Source: Nocardia arizonensis
GTDB taxonomy: Bacteria; Actinomycetota; Actinomycetes; Mycobacteriales; Mycobacteriaceae
Direction of reading: 5' to 3'
NCBI RefSeq assembly: GCF_001310275.1
Contig: NZ_LGYZ01000011.1
Coordinates: 53,964 to 117,963, forward strand
DNA: 64,000 bases
Part shown: in pieces, positions 1 to 7,814 of the stretch
Numbering within the stretch: position 1 is the stretch's first letter
Layout of the letters: every line of letters begins with the position of its first letter
Notes under the pieces: generated by a model
What the model saw: the letters and a program-made list of their open reading frames with translations, nothing else
Database searches by the model: none
What the model was told of the DNA's origin: nothing
Made by a program: the position numbers and the translations under genes

Positions 1-51
1 GCTGAGTTCTGAGCACCGCTGAGTTCTGAGCCCCGCCGAGTTCCGAGTCCC
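1..51. repeat. Three 17-bp tandem repeats upstream of rpoZ
   Basis: Three consecutive 17-bp units occupy 1-17, 18-34 and 35-51. The first two differ at one base and the third carries three further changes. The array may extend left of the window. It lies just upstream of rpoZ, in the gap to the preceding gene; no open frame runs through it. Confidence 0.8.
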
Positions 52-85
52 CTCGGTTCCACGACTACCCGCAGGAGCCTCCCTA

Positions 86-361
86 GTGAGCGACACCAAG
101 ACCGTGCCCGCATACGACACACCGGTCGGCCTCACCAACCCGCCGATCGACGAGTTGCTCGAGCGCACGTCGTCCAAGTACGCGCTGGTCATCTACGCCG
201 CCAAGCGGGCCAGACAGATCAACGACTACTACAACCAGCTCGGCGACGGCATCCTCGAATACGTCGGCCCGCTGGTCGAGCCGGGTCTGCAGGAGAAGCC
301 GCTGTCGGTGGCCATGCGTGAGATCCACTCCGATCTGCTCGAACATTCCGAAGGCGAATAA
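86..361 (+). CDS. rpoZ: RNA polymerase omega subunit
   Basis: This 91-aa protein is the omega subunit, which binds the beta-prime subunit and helps assemble cytoplasmic RNA polymerase. The family signature is the stretch [17 protein letters not shown] followed by the AAKRARQIN helix, which contacts beta-prime. The length is slightly shorter than the mycobacterial homologue (about 110 aa). The start is GTG at 86, preceded by a purine-rich GCAGGAG at 71-77. It sits 55 nt upstream of coaBC, as in M. tuberculosis Rv1390-Rv1391, so the two are probably cotranscribed. A call on the minus strand over the same bases is antisense noise. Confidence 0.95.
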   Translation: MSDTKTVPAYDTPVGLTNPPIDELLERTSSKYALVIYAAKRARQINDYYNQLGDGILEYVGPLVEPGLQEKPLSVAMREIHSDLLEHSEGE

Positions 362-416
362 GAGCGTCAGTCGTGCTCCCCACGCACGCGGGGAGCAGAG
401 CCCACCCGGAGGGGTA

Positions 417-1643
417 GTGACCACACGGATCGTCGTCGGTGTCGGCGGAGGAATCGCCGCCTACAAGGCATGTGCCCTCGTCCGCCGCTTCACCGAGACC
501 GGACACGACGTCAGGGTTGTCCCCACCGAGTCCGCCTTGCAGTTCATCGGCAAGGCGACCTTCGAGGCACTGTCGGGCAATCCGGTGCACACCGATGTGT
601 TCACCGATGTCCCGCAGGTGCCGCACGTGCGGTTGGGGCAGGAAGCGGACCTCGTGGTCATCGCTCCCGCCACCGCCGACCTGATGGCGCGCGCCGCGCA
701 CGGGCGCGCCGACGACCTGCTCACCGCCACGTTGCTGACGGCCCGATGTCCGGTGGTGTTCGCACCCGCGATGCACACCGAGATGTGGGAGCATCCGGCG
801 ACGGTGGCCAATGTCGAAACCCTGCGCGAGCACGGCGCGATCGTCATGGAACCGGCCTCCGGCAGGCTCACCGGCACCGATACCGGACCGGGCAGGCTGC
901 CCGAACCCGAGGAGATCTTCGGGCTGGTCATGCTGTTGCGGGAACGCGCCGACGCCATACCGCGCGATCTGGTCGGCCGTCGCGTCGTCATCACCGCGGG
1001 CGGTACCAGGGAACCGCTGGATCCGGTGCGTTTCCTCGGCAATCGCAGTTCCGGTAAGCAGGGCTACGCGCTGGCCAGGGTTGCCGCCCAGCGCGGAGCC
1101 CAGGTCACGCTCATCGCGGGCAATACCATCGAGATGGCCGCGCCCGCGGCGGTCGAACTGGTGCACGTCACCACCGCCGAACAGTTGAAGACCGCGGTGG
1201 ACAAGCACGCCGTCGGCGCCGACGCGGTGATCATGGCCGCGGCGGTCGCGGATTTCCGTCCCACCAATGTGGCCGCCGCCAAGATCAAGAAGGGCGCGGG
1301 CGAACCCGACGTCATCGCGCTGACCAAGACCGACGACATTCTCGCCGGTCTGGTGCAGGCCAGACGCGACGGTCAACTGCCGGGCACCGCCATCGTGGGA
1401 TTCGCCGCGGAGACCGGTGACGAACAGGGCGACGTCCTGACCCACGCGCGCGCCAAACTCGCGCGCAAGGGCTGTGATCTGCTGGTGGTCAACGCGGTCG
1501 GCGAGGGAAAGGCATTCGAGGTCGACACCAACGACGGCTGGTTACTCGGCGCCGACGGCACCGAACAGTCGCTCGATCACGGCTCCAAGGCGCTGCTCGC
1601 CAGCCGGGTTCTGGACGCGCTCGGGCCGCTGCTGCGGGCCTGA
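417..1643 (+). CDS. coaBC: Bifunctional phosphopantothenoylcysteine decarboxylase / phosphopantothenate-cysteine ligase
   Basis: This 408-aa fusion enzyme catalyses two steps of coenzyme A synthesis: ligation of cysteine to 4'-phosphopantothenate (CoaB, C-terminal) and FMN-dependent decarboxylation of the product (CoaC, N-terminal). The CoaC half shows GVGGGIAAYKA near the start, the HVRLG histidine region around residue 60 and a PAMHTEMW motif, a variant of the usual PxMNxxMW in which the Asn is replaced by His. The CoaB half begins near residue 185 with ITAGGTREPLDPVR, followed by the NRSSGKQG nucleotide-binding loop and the AAKIKK lysine motif. The start is GTG at 417, right after a GGAGGGG ribosome-binding site. 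Upstream in-frame codons would overlap rpoZ and lack one. Confidence 0.95.
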   Translation: MTTRIVVGVGGGIAAYKACALVRRFTETGHDVRVVPTESALQFIGKATFEALSGNPVHTDVFTDVPQVPHVRLGQEADLVVIAPATADLMARAAHGRADDLLTATLLTARCPVVFAPAMHTEMWEHPATVANVETLREHGAIVMEPASGRLTGTDTGPGRLPEPEEIFGLVMLLRERADAIPRDLVGRRVVITAGGTREPLDPVRFLGNRSSGKQGYALARVAAQRGAQVTLIAGNTIEMAAPAAVELVHVTTAEQLKTAVDKHAVGADAVIMAAAVADFRPTNVAAAKIKKGAGEPDVIALTKTDDILAGLVQARRDGQLPGTAIVGFAAETGDEQGDVLTHARAKLARKGCDLLVVNAVGEGKAFEVDTNDGWLLGADGTEQSLDHGSKALLASRVLDALGPLLRA

Positions 1644-1895
1644 TCCGTACTCGCGGCACACCGGACCGCACCGCGAGTCCGTTCCGCGAGTCCGGTCCGT
1701 GTTCGGCGCTTTCGGCCTGAATCGGCTCGTCGTTTGGGACAGTGGAGACGCGCGGTCGGTGTGTCGGCGTCCGGGAGCCACGCCAACACGTCGGTGGTTT
1801 GGAATAGTCTGAGGTCGAGGGTTGCGCAGTGGTGCCGGGCACTACTGTCGTGGTCCGGCAGATACGAGAAACCCGTTGAGGGAGAGGGAACAACT
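1644..1895 (+). promoter_or_regulatory. metK upstream region with candidate -10 hexamer
   Basis: This 252-nt gap holds a TACTGT hexamer at 1843-1848, 48 nt before the metK start, with TTGCGC at 1822-1827 (15-bp spacer, short for a sigma-70 promoter). A second TANNNT element, TAGTCT, is at 1805-1810. A weak inverted repeat pairs CGGACC at 1662-1667 with GGTCCG at 1694-1699. I do not recognise a SAM riboswitch. Confidence 0.35.
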
Positions 1896-3107
1896 GTGCG
1901 CACGTCTGGCAGCCGCCTATTCACCAGTGAGTCCGTGACCGAGGGTCATCCGGACAAAATCTGTGACGCCATCAGCGATTCCATCCTCGACGCGTTGCTG
2001 ACGCAGGATCCGCGCAGCCGGGTCGCGGTGGAGACGCTGGTGACCACCGGCCAGGTCCACGTCGCGGGCGAGGTCACGACCTCCGCGTACGCGGATATCC
2101 CGCGAATCGTCCGCGAGAAGGTTCTCGAGATCGGATACGACTCGTCGGCAAAGGGTTTCGACGGCAACTCCTGCGGTGTGAACATCGCGATCGGCGCCCA
2201 GTCGCCCGATATCGCCCAGGGCGTCGACACCTCGCACGAGGCGCGGGTCGGCGGTGAGGACGACGAGATCGCCAAGCAGGGCGCGGGCGACCAGGGCCTG
2301 ATGTTCGGCTTCGCCACCGTCGACACCCCCGAGCTCATGCCGCTGCCCATCGCGCTCGCGCATCGCCTGTCGCGGCGGCTCACCGAGGTCCGCAAGTCGG
2401 GTGTGCTGCCCTATCTGCGCCCCGATGGCAAGACCCAGGTCACCATCGAATACGACGGTGATCGCGCGGTCCGCCTCGACACCGTCGTCATCTCCACCCA
2501 GCATGCCGCCGATATCGATCTCGACAACCTGCTCGCGCCCGATATTCGCGAGAAGGTCGTCGACTCGGTGCTGGCCGATCTGGATCTGCCCACGCTGGAC
2601 ACCTCCGCCATCCGCCTGCTGGTCAACCCGACGGGCAAATTCGTCCTCGGCGGACCCATGGGCGACGCCGGTCTGACCGGCCGCAAGATCATCGTCGACA
2701 CCTACGGCGGTTTCGCCCGGCACGGCGGCGGCGCCTTCTCCGGCAAGGACCCGTCGAAGGTGGACCGCTCGGCCGCCTACGCCATGCGCTGGGTCGCCAA
2801 GAACGTCGTCGCGGGCGGTCTCGCCGACCGTGTGGAGGTCCAGGTCGCCTACGCCATCGGCAAGGCGGCCCCGGTCGGCCTGTTCGTGGAGACCTTCGGC
2901 ACCGAGAAGGTGGATCCGATTCGGATCTCCTCGGCCATTACCGAGGTCTTCGACCTGCGTCCCGGCGCGATCATCCGCGATCTCGATCTGCTGCGCCCGA
3001 TCTACGCGCCGACCGCCGCCTACGGCCACTTCGGCCGCACCGATATCGACCTGCCGTGGGAGCGCACCGACCGCGCGGACAAGCTGCGCGCCGCCGTCGG
3101 TCTCTGA
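1896..3107 (+). CDS. metK: S-adenosylmethionine synthetase
   Basis: This 403-aa enzyme makes S-adenosylmethionine from methionine and ATP in the cytoplasm. The protein carries the family signatures GHPDKICD near residue 16, the GAGDQG loop around residue 130 and [16 protein letters not shown] around residue 280, all at expected spacing, and the length matches the actinobacterial family. The start is GTG at 1896, preceded by GGAGAGGG at 1881-1888; an in-frame ATG upstream gives an unsupported extension. The gene order rpoZ-coaBC-metK-priA is conserved with M. tuberculosis Rv1390-Rv1392 and Rv1402, although several genes present there between metK and priA are absent here. Confidence 0.96.
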   Translation: MRTSGSRLFTSESVTEGHPDKICDAISDSILDALLTQDPRSRVAVETLVTTGQVHVAGEVTTSAYADIPRIVREKVLEIGYDSSAKGFDGNSCGVNIAIGAQSPDIAQGVDTSHEARVGGEDDEIAKQGAGDQGLMFGFATVDTPELMPLPIALAHRLSRRLTEVRKSGVLPYLRPDGKTQVTIEYDGDRAVRLDTVVISTQHAADIDLDNLLAPDIREKVVDSVLADLDLPTLDTSAIRLLVNPTGKFVLGGPMGDAGLTGRKIIVDTYGGFARHGGGAFSGKDPSKVDRSAAYAMRWVAKNVVAGGLADRVEVQVAYAIGKAAPVGLFVETFGTEKVDPIRISSAITEVFDLRPGAIIRDLDLLRPIYAPTAAYGHFGRTDIDLPWERTDRADKLRAAVGL

Positions 3108-3137
3108 CGGCCCCGTGCGATTCCGGGTTGCCGCCGC

Positions 3138-5471
3138 GTGACTCGGCGCGCACAGACGAGCGCCGCCGTGTCCGGGGACAGCGCGTCCCCGGACACGGCG
3201 GCCTCGTCTCCTGACATCGCCGCCGACCTGCCCATCGCGCGGGTGCTGCCGCTGTTGTCGCCCGCGCATCTGGATCGTGATTTCGACTATCTCGTGCCCG
3301 CGAAGTTCGACGAGATGGCCCGGCCCGGCGTCCGCGTCCGCGTCCGGTTCGCCGGTCGGCTCGTCGACGGCTATCTGCTGCGACGGCTGGCCCGCAGCGA
3401 CCACACCGGCAAACTCGTGCGCCTGGAACGGGTGGTCTCGGCCGAGCGGGTACTCACCCCGGAGATCCTGGATCTCGCCGTCGCGATAGCGCAGCGCTAC
3501 GCGGGCACCCGCGCCGACGTACTGCGCCTGGCCATTCCGCCGCGACACGCGCGCACCGAGAACGGCGGGCCTGCCACGAGGTCCGCCCGGTCCGCGAATG
3601 CGGCCGAGGCGGATAAATGTGCCGAATCCGGCAGTGCGGCAGAGGATTCCGACACCGTGTCCGCACCGGCCGTGCCGTCCGGCAACTCCGCGCGACCCGT
3701 GTCGGAAGCAGCTTCCACCTGCGGAGACAGCGTGGATGGCGAGGATTTCACGGATATCGCGGACGACCGGAGTGCCGCTCCCGAGTTCGCCGCGGACAAG
3801 GTATCCAGCACCCTGGCGGACACCGCCTCGCCGTCCCCGGAACTACCGTCCTGGACAGTAACGCCTGATGTGCTCGATTCGTGGCGTCGTTACGTTCACG
3901 GGGCCGCGTTCGTCACCGCGTTGTCCCGGGGGCGCGGCGTGCGGGCCGCCTGGCAGGCGCTGCCGGGGGAGGATTGGGCCCGGCGGCTGGCCGAACTCGC
4001 CGCGACCGTGGCCGCCACCGGACGCAGCGCCGTCATCCTGGTTCCCGACCAGCGCGACCTCGATCGGGTGCTCGCGGAATGTGCCGCCCTGGTGGGTGAT
4101 TCGGCGGTGGGCTTGTCGGCGGGGCTCGGTCCGGCCGCGCGTTACCGCCGCTGGCTCGCCGTGCTGCGCGGCACCGCGCGGGTGGTGGTCGGCACGCGCG
4201 CCGCGGTCTTCGCTCCCGCTGTCGACCTCGGACTACTCGCGATATGGGACGACGGCGACGATACCTACGCCGAACCCCGCGCGCCGTATCCGCACGCGCG
4301 TGAGGTCGCCATGCTGCGCGCGCACGAGACCGGCGCCGCCTTCGTCGCCGCCGGATACGCCCGCACCGCGGAGGTACAGGCGGTGGTCGACAGCGGCTGG
4401 GCCCACGACCTGGTCGCCGACCGCGCGACGTTGCGCTCGCATACGCCGCGGATCAGCGCGCCGGGCGATTCGGACTTCGCGTTGGAACGCGATCCGATCG
4501 CCAGGGCCATTCGCATACCCGGGGTGGCCTTCGCCGCGGCGCGGGCCGCACTGAAGGAGGGCGCGCCGGTCCTGGTACAGGTGCCAAGGCGCGGGTACGT
4601 GCCCGCGCTGGCCTGCGCGAAATGCCGGACGCCTGCGCGTTGCCGTCACTGCAACGGTCCGCTGGCCTTGCCGGATGGACGCGGCCGGGCGGATCCGAAC
4701 GAGGCGCACAGCCCGGCCTGCCGCTGGTGCGGTGTCACCGAGGCGGCCTTCCGGTGCCCGGTCTGTGCATCGCGGGCGTTGCGCGCGGTGGTGACCGGCG
4801 CGGTGCGTACCGCCGAGGAACTCGGACGGGCCTTTCCCGGGGTGCCGATCCGCGGCTCTAGCGGTGGCGCGCTGCTCGACAGCGTCGAGCCCGGTCCGCA
4901 GGTCGTGGTCGCCACCGTCGGCGCCGAGCCCACGGTGCGCGGCGGGTACGGGGTCGCGCTGCTGTTGGACGGTTGGGCGCTGCTCGGGCGCGCCGATCTG
5001 CGCGCGGGCGAGGACACGCTGCGGCGCTGGATGGGCGCGGCGGCGTTGGTGCGCGCCCGCGGTCAGGTGATCGTGATGGCCGAACCGTCCATTTCGACCG
5101 TGCAGGCGCTGGTGCGCTGGGATCCGGTCGGTCACGCCCGCGCCGAGGTCGATGCGCGCGCCGAGGTGGGATTCCCGCCCGCCGTGCGCCTGGTCGCGGT
5201 GGACGGCGCGACCGAGGCGATCGATGAACTGCTGACCGCGGCCGCGCTGCCCGCCGATGTCGAAGTGCTCGGACCTGTGCCGCTGCCGCCGTTCGCCCGC
5301 AAGCCGTTCGCGGGCGATTCCCCGGCGGAGGTGGAGCGGATGATCCTGCGTGTGGACCGTCGGCACGGCGCGGCGCTTTCCCGGGCGCTCGGTGGCGCGT
5401 TGGCCGTGCGCAGCACCCACCGGTCCGACGCGCCGCTGCGGGTGCAGGTGGACCCGGTCGACATCGGCTGA
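3138..5471 (+). CDS. priA: Primosomal protein N' (PriA), helicase-degenerate
   Basis: This 777-aa protein belongs to the PriA replication-restart family. It keeps the N-terminal DNA-binding domain (from about residue 35, HLDRDFDYLVPA) and a zinc-binding cysteine array at about residues 492-550 (CAKCRTPARCRHC then CRWC and CPVC). The ATPase motifs are lost. The Walker A position near residue 272 reads ALPGEDW with no GxGKT, and the DEEH position near 368 reads WDDGDDTY. Actinobacterial PriA proteins are known to lack these motifs, so it is probably a structural primosome component, not a helicase. Residues about 135-245 are an Ala/Ser/Asp-rich insertion that makes it longer than usual. The GTG start at 3138 is 30 nt after metK. 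Confidence 0.9.
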   Translation: MTRRAQTSAAVSGDSASPDTAASSPDIAADLPIARVLPLLSPAHLDRDFDYLVPAKFDEMARPGVRVRVRFAGRLVDGYLLRRLARSDHTGKLVRLERVVSAERVLTPEILDLAVAIAQRYAGTRADVLRLAIPPRHARTENGGPATRSARSANAAEADKCAESGSAAEDSDTVSAPAVPSGNSARPVSEAASTCGDSVDGEDFTDIADDRSAAPEFAADKVSSTLADTASPSPELPSWTVTPDVLDSWRRYVHGAAFVTALSRGRGVRAAWQALPGEDWARRLAELAATVAATGRSAVILVPDQRDLDRVLAECAALVGDSAVGLSAGLGPAARYRRWLAVLRGTARVVVGTRAAVFAPAVDLGLLAIWDDGDDTYAEPRAPYPHAREVAMLRAHETGAAFVAAGYARTAEVQAVVDSGWAHDLVADRATLRSHTPRISAPGDSDFALERDPIARAIRIPGVAFAAARAALKEGAPVLVQVPRRGYVPALACAKCRTPARCRHCNGPLALPDGRGRADPNEAHSPACRWCGVTEAAFRCPVCASRALRAVVTGAVRTAEELGRAFPGVPIRGSSGGALLDSVEPGPQVVVATVGAEPTVRGGYGVALLLDGWALLGRADLRAGEDTLRRWMGAAALVRARGQVIVMAEPSISTVQALVRWDPVGHARAEVDARAEVGFPPAVRLVAVDGATEAIDELLTAAALPADVEVLGPVPLPPFARKPFAGDSPAEVERMILRVDRRHGAALSRALGGALAVRSTHRSDAPLRVQVDPVDIG

Positions 5472-5475
5472 GTGA

Positions 5476-6327
5476 TCAGCGCGGGCCGCCCACGTGTTCA
5501 CCGGTCAGGAATGCCGACATGGCGGTGGCCACGGCATCGGGTCGGTCGAGCATGGAAAGGACGTAGGCGTCCTCGATTTCGACCAGTCGGGCGCGCGGAA
5601 CGAGCTCGGCCAGACGACGGCCGTGCTCGCGCGGCATGACCTTGCCCGCCGAGGACCACAGGATCAGCGCCTCGCCCTCGAATCGCCGCAGTGCCTCGGT
5701 GTGCGCGACGAGTTCGGCTGCCGGGAAGCCGGATCTGGCGTAGGACAGCAGATCCCGGCGGATCAGCGGGTCGCGCAGCCCCGGTTCGGTCCAGCCGCGC
5801 ACCAGGTCATCGGGCAGCGGTCGTTCGGCCATCCACCCGAACAGCAGCGGTGTCTCGCGCAGCCATCGAATGCGCAACTGGCGCAACGCCATCCACACAC
5901 CACCGGGCAGGCGACTGGCGAGGGTCGCGGTGCGGCCGGGCAGGCCGGGTGGGAAGTTGTCGAATGCCTCGCAGGGCAGCACGATGAGCCGCGCGACCCG
6001 TTCGTCGAGGCCGTAGGAGGTGAGGAAGAGGGCGCCGCCCCAGTCCGAATGGACGAGGGTGACCCCGCGCAGGTCGAGCGCCGCGAGGAATTCGGCGACG
6101 AGGCGGTTGAGCCCGTGCAATGTCAGGTCCGCGCCGTCGCGCATGGGTTCGGGATGTGCGCCGAGCGGCAGGTCCGGGCGCAGGTAGCGGAAGCCGCCGG
6201 GCAGCCGGTCCAGCACGGTGTCCCAGAGCGTGTGGTTCATGAACAGGCCGTGCAGTAGGACCACGGGCGGACCTTCGCCCTGGTCGAGGTAGTGGATGCG
6301 ACCCGCGGTGAGTTCGACGGTCGGCAT
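5476..6327 (-). CDS. Alpha/beta-fold hydrolase, epoxide hydrolase/dehalogenase-like
   Basis: This 283-aa protein has an alpha/beta-hydrolase layout: the HGLF oxyanion-hole strand near residue 26 and a nucleophile elbow, VHSDWGG, near residue 95. The elbow resembles the HDWGG motif of epoxide hydrolases and haloalkane dehalogenases, where Asp is the nucleophile. The C-terminal segment normally carrying the catalytic His reads EIEDAYVLSMLDRPD, with Tyr-Val where Gly-His is expected, so the triad looks incomplete. The substrate is unknown. It is divergent from the tetR gene at 6383, and operator-like palindromes lie between them, so it is probably the regulator's target. GGAGG sits upstream of the ATG. 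It converges on priA with a 4-nt gap. Confidence 0.8.
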   Translation of the reverse strand: MPTVELTAGRIHYLDQGEGPPVVLLHGLFMNHTLWDTVLDRLPGGFRYLRPDLPLGAHPEPMRDGADLTLHGLNRLVAEFLAALDLRGVTLVHSDWGGALFLTSYGLDERVARLIVLPCEAFDNFPPGLPGRTATLASRLPGGVWMALRQLRIRWLRETPLLFGWMAERPLPDDLVRGWTEPGLRDPLIRRDLLSYARSGFPAAELVAHTEALRRFEGEALILWSSAGKVMPREHGRRLAELVPRARLVEIEDAYVLSMLDRPDAVATAMSAFLTGEHVGGPR

Positions 6328-6344
6328 GAGGGGAACCTCCGTTC

Positions 6345-6372
6345 GAGCGATTGCTCTAGAGCGTTTGCTCTA
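6345..6372. promoter_or_regulatory. Double TetR-type operator
   Basis: Two palindromes lie between the hydrolase and tetR genes: GAGCGATTGCTC (6345-6356) and TAGAGCGTTTGCTCTA (6357-6372). Both have a GAGC-N4-GCTC core and their centres are 14 bp apart. The second overlaps the tetR -10 hexamer at 6371-6376, so occupancy should repress tetR and probably the divergent hydrolase. Confidence 0.75.
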
Positions 6373-6376
6373 TTCT
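6371..6376 (+). promoter_or_regulatory. -10 hexamer of tetR, leaderless
   Basis: TATTCT ends 6 nt before the ATG at 6383, so the transcript probably begins at or next to the start codon. No ribosome-binding site is visible. Confidence 0.55.
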
Positions 6377-6382
6377 GGGAGA

Positions 6383-6976
6383 ATGACCGAGCCGATGTCA
6401 ACCGGTACCCGCGAACGCCTGGCCACGGCCACGGCGGAACTGCTGCGTAGGCAGGGATATGCCGCGACCACCGTCAAACAGATCACCCTCGCCGCCGGTG
6501 CGCCGATGGGGTCGCTGTACCACCACTTTCCCGAGGGCAAGCCCCAGCTCGCGGCCCAGGCTCTGCGCACATCGGGTGCGGCGTACATCCAATTGCTGCC
6601 CCTGCTGATGGATCCGTACGACGATCTGCGCGAGGCCGTTCCCGCCGCCTTCGCCGCGGCCGCCGAACAGATCGAGAGCAGCGGCTGGATGAACATGTGC
6701 CCGGTCGGCACGGTTGCGGGGGAGATCGCCGACAGTGAACCGGATCTGCGCGTTGTCGCGGCGGAGGTGATCGAGTCGTGGATCGCGGTCGGCACGGACT
6801 ACCTCGCGGGTCGCGGACTGTCCCGAGGCGCGGCCCGCGACCTGATCATGGCGATCCTGTGCGCCCTGGAGGGCGCGTTCATCCTGGCACGGACGCTGCG
6901 CTCGGGGGAGCCGCTGCGGGTCGCGGGCGAAGCGCTCGCGACCCGTGTCGACACGCTCCTCGTCGAGTCCGCGTAG
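6383..6976 (+). CDS. TetR/AcrR family regulator (LmrA/YxaF-like)
   Basis: This 197-aa protein is a predicted DNA-binding repressor. The N-terminal helix-turn-helix covers about residues 10-60, with ATTVKQITLAAGAPMGSLYHHF as the recognition region split here by its turn at AAG. The ligand domain contains MCPVGTVAGEI, matching the C-terminal domain of LmrA/YxaF-type TetR proteins. The ATG at 6383 is chosen because a TANNNT -10 lies 6 nt upstream; a longer frame from 6296 would begin inside the hydrolase gene. The divergent hydrolase and the shared double operator suggest a local autoregulated pair responding to an unidentified ligand. Confidence 0.88.
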   Translation: MTEPMSTGTRERLATATAELLRRQGYAATTVKQITLAAGAPMGSLYHHFPEGKPQLAAQALRTSGAAYIQLLPLLMDPYDDLREAVPAAFAAAAEQIESSGWMNMCPVGTVAGEIADSEPDLRVVAAEVIESWIAVGTDYLAGRGLSRGAARDLIMAILCALEGAFILARTLRSGEPLRVAGEALATRVDTLLVESA

Positions 6977-7024
6977 TCCGAGGGGGAGGAATACCGGCGC
7001 CTCTCCTTGTGTTAGATGCATTGT

Positions 7025-7044
7025 CGATATATCGTCGATAGTGT
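7025..7044 (+). promoter_or_regulatory. PadR operator overlapping -10 hexamer
   Basis: CGATATATCG (7025-7034) is a perfect palindrome and TATCGTCGATA (7030-7040) a second one overlapping it. The candidate -10 TAGTGT occupies 7039-7044. The arrangement fits autorepression of the padR gene downstream. Confidence 0.6.
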
Positions 7045-7078
7045 GATCAGAACATGGAAGACGCCCGAGGAGGCAGAC

Positions 7079-7741
7079 ATGAAGTACATGGAGAATCGAG
7101 ATTCGGGATGGCGCGGTCGCAGGCGCGGACCCGGCGGCGCGGAATCGGGTCAGGACCGGCACGGCGGTCACCGCCGCGGCGGACGTCCGGGCTTCGGTTC
7201 GGAATTCGGGCACGGCTTCGGCCCCGGATTCGGGCCGGGCTTCGGCCCGGGCGCGCATTTCGGCCGCGGCCGGGGGCGCGGCGGTCGCGGACGCCGCGGT
7301 GACGTACGCGCCGCGGTCCTGCTGCTGCTCGCCGAACGGCCGATGCACGGCTACGAGTTGATTCAGCAGATCCGTGAGCGCAGTGACGACGTCTGGCGGC
7401 CAAGCCCCGGATCGATCTACCCGGCGCTCGCCCAGCTCGAGGACGAGGGTCTGGTGATCATCGACAAGGTCGCGGGGCGCAAGACCGCGAAGTTGACCGA
7501 GACCGGCACCGAGTACATCGCCGCCAACAAGGAAGACCTGGGCGATCCCTGGGCCGATGTCAAGGAGGACGTCGGCGAACAGGCCATCGACCTGCGCGGA
7601 CTCGTCGGTCAGCTGATGGGTGCGGTGGCGCAGGTCGCGGCCGCGGGCACGCCCGAACAGGCGGGCAAGGCCGCCGAGGTGCTCACCGAGGCTCGCCGCT
7701 CGCTCTACCGCATCCTCGCCGAGGACGACGTCCAGAAATAA
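7079..7741 (+). CDS. PadR family transcriptional regulator with Gly/Arg-rich N-terminus
   Basis: This 220-aa predicted regulator has a PadR winged helix at about residues 78-150: VRAAVLLLLAERPMHGYELIQQI, interrupted here by the GYEL turn, then RPSPGSIYPALAQLEDEGLV. PadR proteins are cytoplasmic repressors of efflux or stress genes. Before the wing, residues 5-75 are Gly, Arg and Phe-rich with repeated GFGPG units, unlike compact PadR proteins. The C-terminal helix is typical of the dimerisation part. The ATG at 7079 is preceded by GAGGAGG at 7067-7073, a strong ribosome-binding site. It is preceded by an operator-like palindrome. No obvious transporter target is adjacent; the next gene encodes a secreted lipase on the same strand. 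Confidence 0.88.
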   Translation: MKYMENRDSGWRGRRRGPGGAESGQDRHGGHRRGGRPGFGSEFGHGFGPGFGPGFGPGAHFGRGRGRGGRGRRGDVRAAVLLLLAERPMHGYELIQQIRERSDDVWRPSPGSIYPALAQLEDEGLVIIDKVAGRKTAKLTETGTEYIAANKEDLGDPWADVKEDVGEQAIDLRGLVGQLMGAVAQVAAAGTPEQAGKAAEVLTEARRSLYRILAEDDVQK

Positions 7742-7814
7742 GGGCGACGCAAAAGTTACACAGGAAATACGTCCTCGGCGTACGTGTTTCGAACCATCGG
7801 TGCACCATAGTGAT

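Noticed and set aside
1644..1895. SAM riboswitch upstream of metK
   Set aside because: No SAM-class core was recognised; only a weak 6-bp inverted repeat is present.
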